From positions 1 through 53,173 of the forward strand of contig JASKKP010000012.1 of NCBI GenBank assembly GCA_030154105.1: a stretch of 53,173 nucleotides of DNA, given 5' to 3'. The translations under genes were made by a program, and so were the position numbers. A model generated the notes under the pieces. The model saw only the letters and a list, made by a program, of their open reading frames with translations, had not been told where the DNA came from and did not search any database. Positions 1-8,215 of this stretch are shown piece by piece (the stretch's first letter is position 1; each line of letters starts with the position of its first letter). Origin of the DNA: Bacillota bacterium. Its GTDB lineage: Bacteria > Bacillota > DTU030 > DUMP01.

Positions 1-437
1 GAGCAGCGGGGTTATCCCCAGGGGTCCACAGGCGCTTGGACAACGCTTCGGCTGCGCCTCGCGTTGCCCACATCTCCACAGCCCCGGCGACGATGGTCAT
101 CCCCTTTCTTTACGCTTTGAGGAAAGGCAAGGGTTTCATCTACCCTGCTGCAGCCATCTGTCCGCCGCTTCAAATGGCGTAGCAGGGTCAGCAGGCAAGA
201 ACGAATTGGTTTCTTGTCAGGGATGGGGAAGTTAGCGGTTGTAGAAGTATAATTCACCAAAAACCGGATGCGAAGGACTGCGAAGGTGGTTTTCTCGCAT
301 TATCCTAAACCCTATGCGTTTTAACTTCTTTTTCCTTTTTCCACTCTCTGTGGTCTCGCTGCCCCTCGCCGAAGTGCTTTCGGTAGTACGGATAACGGCC
401 CTTGGTATCTGTTCGGGATACTGTTGCCGAATTACTT
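1..437. other. left-edge stretch without a convincing gene
   Basis: No gene is supported here. One minus-strand open frame (12-260) is Arg-rich with no recognisable domain. The first 60 bases contain cca-cag and tgt-gg type runs such as those seen beside decayed transposon ends, but no transposase sequence is present. From 301 the T-rich sequence runs up to the stop codon of the HerA gene at 438. I see no clear terminator. Confidence 0.4.
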
Positions 438-2660
438 CTAGAACAGAGTATCATCCCATGGAACATCATCAGCATCAGGTTGCCCCGTTTCGAACCCATC
501 TCCGCTGGTCATTGGCTTCTCCGGCGTTTCGCTTTTCTCTTGGGCATCGGGATGTCCTATCCACTTGCGAACAATCTCTGCCCAGTCAATACGACGTTGA
601 CCACGTTGTGGGTCCCCTGTCCACACATCCCAAAAAGCAGGATCCGGCGATTGAGGGCGCTCTGCTTCAGATAGCTCACGCATTTCTACCAGAACCGGAG
701 CAGGCGCTGCTGAGCCAAGAAGAATAGCACGCCGGGAGGGAAGGCTGGGCAGATCCCTCAATAAGGCCCCTACTCCCTCGGGTACAAGCCGCCTAACAAG
801 TTCTTGATCGTGGTCATTGACAATCCTGTGCAAGAGAAATGTGTTACACTGAGAAAGCACAGTCTCTGATAACTCGGATGGGCGCTGGGAAGCTAGGACT
901 AGCCCGAGGCCGAATTTGCGTCCTTCCCTTGCAATACGCTCAATGGCGCGGCAACACACTCTTCCGGCGGCGGGTGCATCCTTGGCCGCAAGGGCTTTGT
1001 TCACGAATGAATGTGCTTCATCTAAAACTAGAACGGTAGGTAGTTCTTGCCCCGTCTGACGCCGATACCGTTGTAGTGCCTCAAAGACCAATCGGGCAAT
1101 AACGGCCACTACAATGTGGATTACGTCTGATGGTAGCAGAGAAAGATCAATAATTGCGATTTGGCCATTGGCAGCGTTGTCACCGCCAATGTAGTCTTCA
1201 AGCCAATCTTCCAATTTGATCGAAGCAGAATCGGTTGGATTCAGAACCTGGGCCAGCCCCTCCCGCCGCATAAGACTTTTGATACGTAGGTTTAGAGAAT
1301 CCACAAACTGTGCAAGATCCTTTGAAGACCGACCCGCCAGTGCTTCTACCAAGGAAGGTAGTTCTTCAATTGGGAAATAACACGGTGCGTCCTCGCTAGT
1401 ACCCGAGTCATCATCGGGTAGGCCGATACTCTCCGCCACATTCTTTAGGCATTGTAGCAGGCCGATAATGTCGACACCGGCAAAGTCCCTGTGCCAGTGC
1501 CCGTTTTCTCGCACTCCGTCCTGGGCCAACCTCTCTATTTCGGCTGCTTGCTCTGCTATCGCACTTAGGCTCTCCCTTAACCCATTATTTCGAGCATCAC
1601 AGTGTTGTTGGAGCCAATCAAAATCTTTGCTGATATTGAGTAACACATCTGCAGTTTCCTCGCGTTTTCTTTTTCCTTGGTACTCCCCGCTTGTTAAAAG
1701 AAGCTTTAGCCGATCTTGGTAAAGGCGTACCATCCTCCAAATCATTAGCATGGAGTCATCCGGAACGTTCTTGTTTGAACGTAAGCGACGTAAAGCATCA
1801 AATAGAATGGGGCGTTGTATACCTGGGGATGCCTCCGTAAAAGCCGCCCATTCTTCTCCATTCCATAGCCACGCTGGCACCTTGAGTGAATTGGCTCTTA
1901 TACCTGGTTGTAGCTGCACTTGAAATAACCGGACAGTGTTTAAGTCTTGGAATGCTTTTGAGTACTCGCCGTTTGGATCTAGAATGATGAAACGAGCATT
2001 AACAAAACCTTGCCGCTTCTGGGCCTTTCGTTCCTCCTGGGCTGCATTTAAGCACCACCTAATTAAGCCAGCCACCGAACATGACTTTCCTGCTCCCGTG
2101 TTACCCAAAACTGCGAGATGTCGGCCGAAAAGTTTGTCAGGATTAACCCAAACAGGAGCACCAGCAGCAGTCGGGCAGTGGCCAATAAGAACCCGAAATG
2201 TATCCCTGCTTTCCCCGGCAACTATTGCCCGGAGTTGATTGCGGGTCGGTAGAAGCACAGAATCACCCACTGAGGGGAACACGTCAACACCTCGGCGAAC
2301 TCTGAATACAGGATTACAGCCGTCTTGACCTTCCTCATAAACAAGTGTGCCTAATGGTGTCAGAAAGGCGATCCGACAGGGAAACGGCAGATCCACAAGA
2401 TCAAAATCTTGTTGCATTCCTCTCCTCTTGGGAAATGGAAGACGTTCAATTCTTACTGAAGTAATCAAGCCGACGGTAGCTCCGGTCTCATTAGGTATCA
2501 ATAGATACCCGTTGATACGCGGGAAGCCAGTGGGGAAAACGCTATTTAGTGCTGTTGCCTGGGGCGCGTCAGGATCTAGGAGAACCATAATTTTATCTGC
2601 AGATACTTCTTCAACTGTCCCCACAACTCTACCTGCAACTGATTGAACGAGCGAATTCAT
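438..2660 (-). CDS. herA: HerA-like ATPase / DNA translocase of a SIR2-HerA defence pair
   Basis: FtsK/HerA-superfamily ATPase, 740 aa. The N-terminal ~150 residues fit a HAS-barrel. The Walker A motif GNTGAGKS lies at about 186-193, followed by the FIILDPNGEY strand. A Walker B region VLVLDEAHSFV lies near 545-555, and an ASQRP sensor segment follows. The C-terminal tail is acidic and ends DDVPWDDTLF. HerA proteins form hexameric rings; in defence operons they assemble with a SIR2 partner and control or deliver its NADase activity (family knowledge). The gene starts 3 bases after the SIR2 stop, with GAGGGAG placed 8 bases before the ATG, so the two are almost certainly one transcript and made together. 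Length is larger than archaeal HerA (~500 aa), because of a helical insertion after the Walker A domain. Confidence 0.9.
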   Translation of the reverse strand: MNSLVQSVAGRVVGTVEEVSADKIMVLLDPDAPQATALNSVFPTGFPRINGYLLIPNETGATVGLITSVRIERLPFPKRRGMQQDFDLVDLPFPCRIAFLTPLGTLVYEEGQDGCNPVFRVRRGVDVFPSVGDSVLLPTRNQLRAIVAGESRDTFRVLIGHCPTAAGAPVWVNPDKLFGRHLAVLGNTGAGKSCSVAGLIRWCLNAAQEERKAQKRQGFVNARFIILDPNGEYSKAFQDLNTVRLFQVQLQPGIRANSLKVPAWLWNGEEWAAFTEASPGIQRPILFDALRRLRSNKNVPDDSMLMIWRMVRLYQDRLKLLLTSGEYQGKRKREETADVLLNISKDFDWLQQHCDARNNGLRESLSAIAEQAAEIERLAQDGVRENGHWHRDFAGVDIIGLLQCLKNVAESIGLPDDDSGTSEDAPCYFPIEELPSLVEALAGRSSKDLAQFVDSLNLRIKSLMRREGLAQVLNPTDSASIKLEDWLEDYIGGDNAANGQIAIIDLSLLPSDVIHIVVAVIARLVFEALQRYRRQTGQELPTVLVLDEAHSFVNKALAAKDAPAAGRVCCRAIERIAREGRKFGLGLVLASQRPSELSETVLSQCNTFLLHRIVNDHDQELVRRLVPEGVGALLRDLPSLPSRRAILLGSAAPAPVLVEMRELSEAERPQSPDPAFWDVWTGDPQRGQRRIDWAEIVRKWIGHPDAQEKSETPEKPMTSGDGFETGQPDADDVPWDDTLF

Positions 2661-2663
2661 CTT

Positions 2664-4040
2664 TCAATCTCCCTCGAAGATATTGTACGAATCATTATCA
2701 TCACTTGAATTTTTCCTAGATTTTCGCCGCTCCATTAAAGCTGCCGCCTGCCACGATGTTTTTTCGATCGCCGGTTTCGGAAGGTAATGCTCAACAAGTA
2801 CCCCGAGGTCTCCAAAATGATTTCCAATCAAAAGGGTAATCTGCTCTGAATGGCCTACCATTTCATAGAATCGCTGTATCCGTCCTCCAGCATCGTCATA
2901 CGAAACGATAACCAGGTGGGTTGATGGGATAGTCAACATGTCTCGGATGACACGGTTAATATGAGCGTCGCCAAATCCATAACCATAAGTAACTAACACC
3001 GTATTTGGCTGACAGAGGGCAGCCGCAAAGTCCCGGAATAAATCGGCGTACGGATACTCTAGAGTCTCTATGTCCTTTGCTGGATTGGGATAAATGATGA
3101 TACTGTTACCGGGACAAGATGCTATGTAAGCGTCGGACTCCATGGCTCCGAAGGGGATTCCGTAACGGACAATCTCATGCCTCCCTGATCCTTTCTCGTC
3201 ACGACGCCAATCGATTGAGCCGTGAAGTTTAGTTATGCGAACAACGCCTTCTAGGTATCGTGGTTCTCCGCGAATCCCAGGAGGGCAGTAGTGGAAGTCA
3301 ACGCCGAGCCGTGACGACCTGAAGACAGGTAAGAGTTGCCCGACGAAACGGTCTAGGATCCTTAGTCCCAACATATCGCACGCGTACTCGAGTAAGCGGT
3401 CATAATTGGTCGTAAAAATGTGTAGTCGCTCACGTGAAGCTGGCCTACTCGCGAACGTTAAGAGGAAAGACCCGAGGAGATACTGTGCGCGCTCACTTTC
3501 TTCGGTCTCTAGCCCAAATTGCTCCTCGATTGCTCGCTCCACATCAAGAACTCTTTTAAGGAACTTTTTTAGCAGGAAATCGAGGTTCCCCTCCCACTCC
3601 TTAAGCAAGCGGGCAGCAGATTTTGCCAGACGGTTACCGTTTCGTCCCGGTTCTACACTCTCTGCTAGGATCTGGAGTCCTCCAATTAGCTCAAGGATTG
3701 CGCGAACCTGATCTTCGATGTTTGGTTGGCCTCGTTCACAGCGTGCCGCACTTTTTGTCGCAGCCTTCTCAACCGCATCGGCCATGCGCGTTGCAAAGGA
3801 CCAGGGCGTCATATCCAGACCGGAAACCTTAACTTGGGAAGCGATAGCTAACGTAAGTCCGCTACCCACCAATAGGTTGAGGTGCTCCACTTGTAACAAA
3901 GCCGCTAACCAAGGCTCCACTTTCTCCCGAAGTATTCTGGGTTCAGAAGGAGGAGCATCTCCTGACCACTTGTAACAACCAGGACAGACTACGATGTGTT
4001 CTTTCCATCGCGATTCCTGTGGCACATGGGTCATCTCCAT
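2664..4040 (-). CDS. SIR2-domain protein, predicted NADase of a SIR2-HerA antiphage module
   Basis: 458 aa. The sirtuin-type NAD pocket is readable: VGSGLT at about 58-63, FTTNYDRLLEYA at 209-220 (the invariant Asn-Tyr-Asp), KLHGSIDW at 271-278 (catalytic-type His) and YGYGFGDAHINR near 356. The middle (~110-190) is mostly helical. An N-terminal CPGC pair (about 19-22) has no partner cysteines, so a zinc site is doubtful. SIR2 proteins of this layout, paired with HerA, deplete NAD+ after phage infection (established for SIR2-HerA systems, also called Nezha); activity here is inferred. The first ATG at 4040 has no strong ribosome site; another in-frame ATG lies two codons later. It is the first gene of the two-gene operon; upstream is 400 bases of AT-rich sequence. 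Confidence 0.88.
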   Translation of the reverse strand: MEMTHVPQESRWKEHIVVCPGCYKWSGDAPPSEPRILREKVEPWLAALLQVEHLNLLVGSGLTLAIASQVKVSGLDMTPWSFATRMADAVEKAATKSAARCERGQPNIEDQVRAILELIGGLQILAESVEPGRNGNRLAKSAARLLKEWEGNLDFLLKKFLKRVLDVERAIEEQFGLETEESERAQYLLGSFLLTFASRPASRERLHIFTTNYDRLLEYACDMLGLRILDRFVGQLLPVFRSSRLGVDFHYCPPGIRGEPRYLEGVVRITKLHGSIDWRRDEKGSGRHEIVRYGIPFGAMESDAYIASCPGNSIIIYPNPAKDIETLEYPYADLFRDFAAALCQPNTVLVTYGYGFGDAHINRVIRDMLTIPSTHLVIVSYDDAGGRIQRFYEMVGHSEQITLLIGNHFGDLGVLVEHYLPKPAIEKTSWQAAALMERRKSRKNSSDDNDSYNIFEGD

Positions 4041-4185
4041 TTCTGGTTAGGTTTGGTCATCCACATGAGGAACTCTTTACGTTCATCTGTCTGTACCCGT
4101 TCTTTTACTGCTCCCTGAATCCTATCTTTAACAGTCGCTTATAGTCACCGATGACCAGTATTGCATACTCGTTGCCTGATACCTC

Positions 4186-4329
4186 CTACCGACTCTCCCT
4201 TATACTGGCCTGCTTGGCAATCTCTTGATTTCTCGTTTGCGGTTTGGTGTGTCCATAAAAGTCACTGACCTCTCTGAGCCTGTGAATATTACGTAAAACT
4301 TCTTTAGTTGAAATTAATTCTATATACAT
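4186..4329 (-). CDS. possible 47-aa protein, unrecognised
   Basis: Open frame starting at an ATG preceded by TAGGAATTATTGC (a weak AGGA site). The product begins MYIELISTKEVLRN and ends KQASIRESR; it is hydrophilic with no known domain. The longer frame upstream of this ATG runs through the palindromic repeat at 4370, which argues against a longer protein. Could be a fragment. The rest of 4041-4457 holds nothing else that I recognise. Confidence 0.2.
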   Translation of the reverse strand: MYIELISTKEVLRNIHRLREVSDFYGHTKPQTRNQEIAKQASIRESR

Positions 4330-4369
4330 GCAATAATTCCTACCAACAAGGATCACAATATCCAATATC

Positions 4370-4382
4370 GGTGCCAGGCACC
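4370..4382. repeat. GGTGCC-A-GGCACC palindromic repeat, copy 1
   Basis: Thirteen-base palindrome GGTGCCAGGCACC followed by TGGGGAA. It is the leftmost of at least seven near-identical copies between 4.3 and 10.3 kb (others at 5614, 5926, 6669, 6867, 8159, 8570 and 10285). All lie in gaps between genes or at gene ends. Confidence 0.75.
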
Positions 4383-4457
4383 TGGGGAAAATAGCCAGAG
4401 GCGACGAGGCCATACATAACCTGCCGAAGCCGGGGCCTGGGAATTACTTCCTGTCGC

Positions 4458-4850
4458 TTAGCTTACCGTCCTTTCCTCACCGTCCCGGCGAGGAGCCCGC
4501 GAGTATATGGGCAGGCACTCATAGCAAAATGAACATTTTATATTGTGCACTTTATCCTCTTCAAGCCCCCAGCGGCGCATCTCCGCCAAAACGGTAAAGA
4601 TGCTGACTCCCATTTCGGTGAGGGAGTATTCAACTCTGGGGGGTACTTCCGGAAATACAGTACGGCTAATGAGACCATCTCTTTCCAATTCCCTGAGCTG
4701 CTGGGTAAGCACTTTGGCACTAACCTCGGGCATCCTCTCTTTAATCGCGCCGTAGCGCACAGGACCTTGGGAGAGTACTTTTAGAATTAGCAGCTTCCAT
4801 TTGCCGTTGATCAGACCTAGCGTCGATTCAATAGGGCACTTTGGGTTCAC
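4458..4850 (-). CDS. HxlR-family transcriptional regulator
   Basis: 130 aa, one winged-helix domain. Family signatures are clear: CPIESTLGLINGKWKLLIL at the N-terminus, then KERMPEVSAKVLTQQLRELE (recognition helix), EVPPRVEYSLTEMG (wing). The conserved early Cys (residue 5) is present, the residue used for redox or aldehyde sensing in several HxlR proteins. A second Cys cluster (CSFCYEC) follows the domain, unusual for the family. GTG start with AAAGGAG 9 bases upstream. It is transcribed away from the GNAT gene at 5021; the 170-base gap has symmetric sites that are plausible operators, so it probably controls itself and the acetyltransferase. Confidence 0.9.
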   Translation of the reverse strand: MNPKCPIESTLGLINGKWKLLILKVLSQGPVRYGAIKERMPEVSAKVLTQQLRELERDGLISRTVFPEVPPRVEYSLTEMGVSIFTVLAEMRRWGLEEDKVHNIKCSFCYECLPIYSRAPRRDGEERTVS

Positions 4851-4879
4851 CGCTTATATCTCCTTTATGGCTCATTACT

Positions 4880-4932
4880 TACCTTAAGGTAGGTTAGGTT
4901 ACGCAAAAGTACATACTTGCGCAAAGGTACAT
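4880..4932. promoter_or_regulatory. divergent promoter region with candidate HxlR operators
   Basis: A perfect 12-base palindrome TACCTTAAGGTA (4880-4891) and a direct repeat GCAAAAGTACAT (4903-4914) / GCAAAGGTACAT (4921-4932), 18 bases apart. A possible GNAT promoter has -35 TTGCGC at 4917 and -10 TATTAT at 4941, 18 apart. The repeats cover the -35 region, as expected for repression. Confidence 0.45.
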
Positions 4933-5020
4933 TTCATTTATATTATAGTTTAGCGGCCGCCCCCGGCAATAAGGAAATACGAAACGCTGGCGCCAGGTTT
5001 TGGCGGAGGAGGTTAGGCAG

Positions 5021-5632
5021 ATGCAAATTAGGCCAATGGCAGCAAAGGACTTTGAAGAGGTCTTGTCGGTTATGGTTAGGGCTTTCCACAACGGCGCCTT
5101 GTACCGGTACGTCGCCCCCGACGAGAAAGTGCGGACCGAGTTCCTGCAAAAAGTCTTTGGCGCCAGGCTGGCCAGCAGCCTGGGCCGGGAAGAAATACAC
5201 GTGGCGGAAGAGGAAGGCCGGGTCGTCGCAGCAGCCATCTGGATTCGGCCCCAACCGGCATCTACAGATAATTCCAAAATGACGGGGGCAGGAGCCCTTT
5301 CCGGGCTACCAACCGACGTAATAGAAAGGTGGACCGATTTTACCAAAATACTATTAGCTGCTCAGAGGAAAAGCATACAGCCACCTTTTTGGAGCTTGGC
5401 TCCGATAGCTGTGCTTCCGGAAAAGCAAGGAAAGGGAATTGCTTCCAAACTTATTCGCCTGCAGCTGGCGAAAATCGACGCCGAGCAGTTGCCTTGTTTC
5501 TTAGCTACCCAGGATGCGCCGAATGTGAACATCTATTACCGGTACGGCTTTAGAATAACCAGCGAAGATCACATATCCGACTCAGGCGTTGTGAATTACA
5601 CCATGGTGCGCACGGCGCCGGGCACCCGGTAA
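5021..5632 (+). CDS. GNAT-family N-acetyltransferase
   Basis: 203 aa. GCN5-type fold: IRPMAAKDFEEVLSVMVRAF at the start; LAPIAVLPEKQGKGIASKLI holds the acetyl-CoA loop (QGKGIA); the C-terminal IYYRYGFRITSEDHI is the usual end of the fold. Substrate unknown; the closest general type is the small-molecule acetyltransferases of 200-210 aa. The ATG at 5021 is chosen because AGGAGG ends 8 bases before it; a TTG 21 bases upstream is also in frame. Divergent from the HxlR regulator, its likely controller. The last codons (TAPGTR and the stop) are encoded by a copy of the GGTGCC palindrome, suggesting the repeat was inserted at and now supplies the 3' end. Confidence 0.85.
   Translation: MQIRPMAAKDFEEVLSVMVRAFHNGALYRYVAPDEKVRTEFLQKVFGARLASSLGREEIHVAEEEGRVVAAAIWIRPQPASTDNSKMTGAGALSGLPTDVIERWTDFTKILLAAQRKSIQPPFWSLAPIAVLPEKQGKGIASKLIRLQLAKIDAEQLPCFLATQDAPNVNIYYRYGFRITSEDHISDSGVVNYTMVRTAPGTR
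5614..5626. repeat. palindromic repeat, copy 2 (inside the 3' end of the GNAT gene)
   Basis: GGCGCCGGGCACC, one base from the common form. It encodes the last residues of the acetyltransferase. Confidence 0.65.
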
Positions 5633-5697
5633 TCCGGGTGGCCGTATTTTCGCCGCCTTCCCAGCGGGCTTCGCCTTTGGGTGTCGTGGGCCTACTC

Positions 5698-5864
5698 TCA
5701 AAGCCGGGAGTCTTTCTTTGGAGGCTGACGCTTTTCAAGCTTGTAATACAAGAAAATCGTAATCGCTATCGTCAGTATTATAGGAGCCAACACCGCGAAG
5801 AAAAAATGGTACTCCCGAGCAGGTAGATCAATAAGTGCCTGCCCGCATAGTTAAGCAGGACCAT
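5698..5864 (-). pseudogene. remnant of a small single-span membrane protein
   Basis: The minus strand carries a well-formed membrane tail, EYHFFFAVLAPIILTIAITI then FLYYKLEKRQPPKKD and a stop at 5698. A possible N-terminus MVLLNYAGRHLLIYLLG starts at 5864 but lies in another frame, so one frameshift near 5812 would be needed to join them. No ribosome site is seen. Family not recognised. The rest of 5633-6204 holds a palindrome copy (5926) and a promoter-like repeat (6064) but no gene. Confidence 0.3.
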
Positions 5865-5925
5865 GAGATAGCACTATCTGGCGCTGGCGGCCTTTCGGTG
5901 AGGGTGGGAAAGTGGGCAAGATTAT

Positions 5926-5938
5926 GGTGCCGAGCACC
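5926..5938. repeat. palindromic repeat, copy 3
   Basis: GGTGCCGAGCACC followed by TGGGAGG. Lies 126 bases before the promoter-like element shared with the region at 8216. Confidence 0.65.
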
Positions 5939-6063
5939 TGGGAGGAACAACCAGTCCGCGCGCATTTGAGACTGCTTTTCCCCAAGGGCTATGACATAGC
6001 ATTAAGGTGCCGGTCGCCCGGAAATCTCTTAGCTGATGGTCGCCTTCTTAGGGCGTTCCGATT

Positions 6064-6081
6064 GTGTTATACTAGACTTGG
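6064..6081 (+). promoter_or_regulatory. promoter-like element shared by two hicB genes, copy 1
   Basis: GTGTTATACTAGACTTGG, containing a good -10 (TATACT, 6068-6073). The identical 18 bases occur at 8216-8233, again upstream of a hicB-type gene. The -35 regions are not conserved, so this may be a short repeat as much as a promoter. Confidence 0.5.
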
Positions 6082-6204
6082 CGTTGTACAAAAAAGATAT
6101 CCGTTTTCTGCACACGCGCTCAATTGAACTGACCAGAATCAGACCGCCTCCAAGAATATAGATAGGTACGATGTGCAGGCGAGCCAAGGGAGGGAGTAAC
6201 AACA

Positions 6205-6411
6205 GTGAAGCTGTCGGTAGTGTTGTATCCCGGCGAGGATGGTTATATTATTGCCAAATGCCCCGTGTTACCGGGCTGTGTTTCTCAAGGGAGAACGAAA
6301 GAAGAGGCCTTGGCTAATATCAGAGAGGCTATTCTAGGTTGCATTGAAGTTAGAAAAGAGATGGGATGGCCCATCACAGAAGAAGTTACTGAGGTAGAGG
6401 TGGCTATTTAA
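6205..6411 (+). CDS. hicB: HicB-family antitoxin
   Basis: 68 aa. Partial RNase-H-like HicB fold: KLSVVLYPGEDGYIIAKCP, then LPGCVSQGRTKEEALANIREA, the signature of the family. No C-terminal DNA-binding domain, so this is the short HicB form. It neutralises HicA. GTG start with GGGAGGGAG 8 bases upstream. The stop and the ATG of hicA share a base (TAATG), so translation is coupled. Confidence 0.88.
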   Translation: MKLSVVLYPGEDGYIIAKCPVLPGCVSQGRTKEEALANIREAILGCIEVRKEMGWPITEEVTEVEVAI

Positions 6412-6635
6412 TGCCTCCGTTGCCGGTCATCTCAGGCCACGATGCTGTTAGGGCCTTTAGCCGAGCAGGCTGGGTTGTTAAACGGCAACGCGGCAGCCAC
6501 GTGATAATGGTAAAACCAGGAAATAAGATTACTCTCTCAATACCCCAGCACAAAGAGCTAGACCGCGGTACTCTGCGGTCACTCATCTCCGATAGTGGCC
6601 TGACGGTTGAAGAGTTTGTCAGGCTACTTGACTAG
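6411..6635 (+). CDS. hicA: HicA-family mRNA interferase toxin
   Basis: 74 aa, double-stranded-RNA-binding-like fold. LPVISGHDAVRAFSRAGWVV, then RQRGSHVIMVKPG with the catalytic His in GSH, then IPQHKELDRGTLRSLI. HicA proteins cleave mRNA when not bound by HicB. Length and motifs are complete, so the pair looks functional. It ends just before another run of palindrome-type sequence (6648-6681). Confidence 0.88.
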   Translation: MPPLPVISGHDAVRAFSRAGWVVKRQRGSHVIMVKPGNKITLSIPQHKELDRGTLRSLISDSGLTVEEFVRLLD

Positions 6636-6668
6636 TTGGTCCATCACGGTGCCGGACCTATTTCGTTT

Positions 6669-6681
6669 AGTGCCGGGCACC
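6669..6681. repeat. palindromic repeat, copy 4
   Basis: AGTGCCGGGCACC followed by TGGAA. A half copy (GGTGCCGGACC) sits 20 bases to the left at 6648. Confidence 0.6.
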
Positions 6682-7001
6682 TGGAAAGCTTTCTGACGTA
6701 TCGAAACGCCGTCCGGAATCACCTGGACTTGATCGTTCTTGGTAGAGAAATCGCCGTCGCGGTCGAAGATGACGGTGTAGTCGGCGGGTGTACCGGCATC
6801 GGCGACAGGCTTGCTGAAGTACACGTCAATCGGAATCCAGACGTGGTCGGGATAAAGGTTCTTGGTGGTGCCGGGCACCTGCGCAAAACTGGGCTCAAAC
6901 CATCTTTCATCTTTGAAAAAGATCATGATAACGGCGTTGCATTTAAGAGGTAATGAGGAAATCATATTCGCAACTCGCCGCCGCAACTGATAATTGCCCA
7001 C
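6682..7001 (-). pseudogene. fragment of a larger exported or S-layer-type protein
   Basis: A minus-strand frame with credible protein texture (VWIPIDVYFSKPVADAG, DYTVIFDRDGDFSTKND, VQVIPDGVSIRQ) lies between two palindrome copies (6669 and 6867), and a second credible segment (NAVIMIFFKDERWFEPSFAQ) lies beyond the right one. Both palindromes are read as VPGT in this frame. No start signal, no complete domain. Best explained as a gene broken up with repeats inserted; the parent family is not recognised. Confidence 0.35.
6867..6879. repeat. palindromic repeat, copy 5
   Basis: Exact GGTGCCGGGCACC, followed by TGCGC. Confidence 0.7.
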
Positions 7002-7282
7002 TCATGGGGCCGCACGGTTATCATATCTGAGGGAGTTTAAACTCGTAAAACTGGTCTTGCGCCGCACCATTGCCTGCGGCTTTGCTTATTCCGCTGTCAC
7101 ATTTCCATCTTTGTCTACCCAGAAGACCGTCATCGGCAGGGCTTCGCGCAGTCACAATATCCGCGAAGCCAGCCGATGGTAGGTGGAGAAGCCACGCGGT
7201 AGGCCAATATCAAATATGGGAAGTCAGAACGGCCATTCTAAAAATCTGGAGGAGGCGTATGAGGCCTTTCCAACACCAGCAG
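7002..7282. other. gap with a further protein remnant
   Basis: No intact gene. On the minus strand (7086-7150) a short stretch reads LREALPMTVFWVDKDGNVTA and stop, bounded by a stop upstream; it resembles the end of an extracellular protein and may share its parent with the fragment at 6682-7001. Confidence 0.25.
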
Positions 7283-7316
7283 CCCGGCCCGTAGAAGCCC
7301 TACGAGCCGGGTTTTT
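7283..7316 (+). terminator. rho-independent terminator
   Basis: Stem CCCGGC / GCCGGG with an inner GTAG / CTAC, followed by TTTTT. It points rightwards, towards the oppositely directed vapC; which plus-strand transcript it ends (hicBA or a lost gene) is unclear. Confidence 0.6.
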
Positions 7317-7392
7317 AGGCCGGCATCGGAGGGAGGGATACGTACCGGGGCAAAACAAGGCCGCTTGTAGGTTCGATTTTGGGCAGCCCGGC

Positions 7393-7839
7393 TTAGACCA
7401 AAGAAGGTTTTGTCTCCGGCACCACTTCGAGCTCCACGGCACGTAAGGCTTCCCACAACCGGGTGTCGAAGCAGGCCGCCACTACCCGGCCCTTTACCCG
7501 CGTCTTTAAGGTCAAAACAGCTGCAAGGTGGATGGAATCAAAACCTCTGAGGCGGTGTTTTTCGGCCAGTTCCCCGGCAAGCCAGACGAGGGAATCCGAT
7601 ACTTCTAGGGCAAGGTAACTCGGCCAATCGTTTTGCAGGGCCGCCACAACCTGGCGGTAATCTTTTTCTTGCAGGAGGCCGTCGCGGAAACCCCGGGCCA
7701 GGGCGGCGCGCGCTTCTGCATAGGCGACTTTGCTGGTAGCCACCAAAGAGGCTTCGTCCACCAATGTACGCACCATCTCCGAACCCGGTTCCTGGACGTA
7801 GAGCTTCACCAGGGCGCTGGTGTCCAGGTAGCAGATCAT
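7393..7839 (-). CDS. vapC: PIN-domain ribonuclease toxin (VapC type)
   Basis: 148 aa. PIN acidic residues are in place: YLDTSALVKLY (first Asp), AYAEARAAL (Glu), RLRGFDSIHLAAVL (Asp), and AACFDTRLWEAL (last Asp). These chelate Mg2+ or Mn2+ for cleaving structured RNA such as tRNA (family knowledge). Its ATG overlaps the antitoxin stop by 4 bases (ATGA). Intact by length and motif. Confidence 0.88.
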   Translation of the reverse strand: MICYLDTSALVKLYVQEPGSEMVRTLVDEASLVATSKVAYAEARAALARGFRDGLLQEKDYRQVVAALQNDWPSYLALEVSDSLVWLAGELAEKHRLRGFDSIHLAAVLTLKTRVKGRVVAACFDTRLWEALRAVELEVVPETKPSLV

Positions 7840-8102
7840 CGACGGTCCTCCGCAACTAAAGCTGCAATCGAGACAGTACCGCGGATTGACGGCGGCATAG
7901 CTACACCCCGTGGCTTCCCTCCACGCCAGGAAGCTATTCCTTGTTCCGTCAAGGCTAAAGCGGGCTGCCGCTCGTCCTCTTTGATTGGAACCAGCTTGGC
8001 GACGGGCACGTGGCGTTCGGTAATGAGGAGCGTTTCTCCCTGTTTCACACGCCTGAGGTACTCGCTAAAACGGTTCTTCACCTCTCTGACACCCGCCTGC
8101 AC
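7836..8102 (-). CDS. Phd/YefM-type antitoxin of the PIN toxin
   Basis: 88 aa. VREVKNRFSEYLRRVKQGE and ITERHVPVAKLVPI form the Phd/YefM DNA-binding N-terminus; the C-terminal part (from about 45) is low-complexity and should wrap the toxin. GTG start with GGGGGTGA 3-4 bases upstream and a near-consensus promoter 22 bases further up. The pair should repress its own promoter. Confidence 0.85.
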   Translation of the reverse strand: MQAGVREVKNRFSEYLRRVKQGETLLITERHVPVAKLVPIKEDERQPALALTEQGIASWRGGKPRGVAMPPSIRGTVSIAALVAEDRR

Positions 8103-8123
8103 ACAATCACCCCCAGTAGCTAC

Positions 8124-8152
8124 ATTATAACATCAACGAGGCCACATTTCAA
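8124..8152 (-). promoter_or_regulatory. sigma-A promoter of the Phd-VapC pair
   Basis: On the minus strand, -35 TTGAAA (8147-8152), 17-base spacer, -10 TATAAT (8124-8129). The palindromic repeat copy at 8159 lies directly upstream. Confidence 0.7.
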
Positions 8153-8158
8153 AGTTCT

Positions 8159-8171
8159 GGTGCCGGGCACC
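8159..8171. repeat. palindromic repeat, copy 6
   Basis: Exact GGTGCCGGGCACC followed by TGGGAATTA, matching the flank of the copy at 10285 (TGGGAATTG). Confidence 0.72.
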
Positions 8172-8215
8172 TGGGAATTAATGGGGGTCTGTTTCCGCTG
8201 TTCGCGGGCCTTAGT

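Noticed and set aside
12-260. 82-codon minus-strand open frame at the left edge
   Set aside because: Arg-rich, no domain, no ribosome site; may be debris of a mobile element but no transposase is visible.
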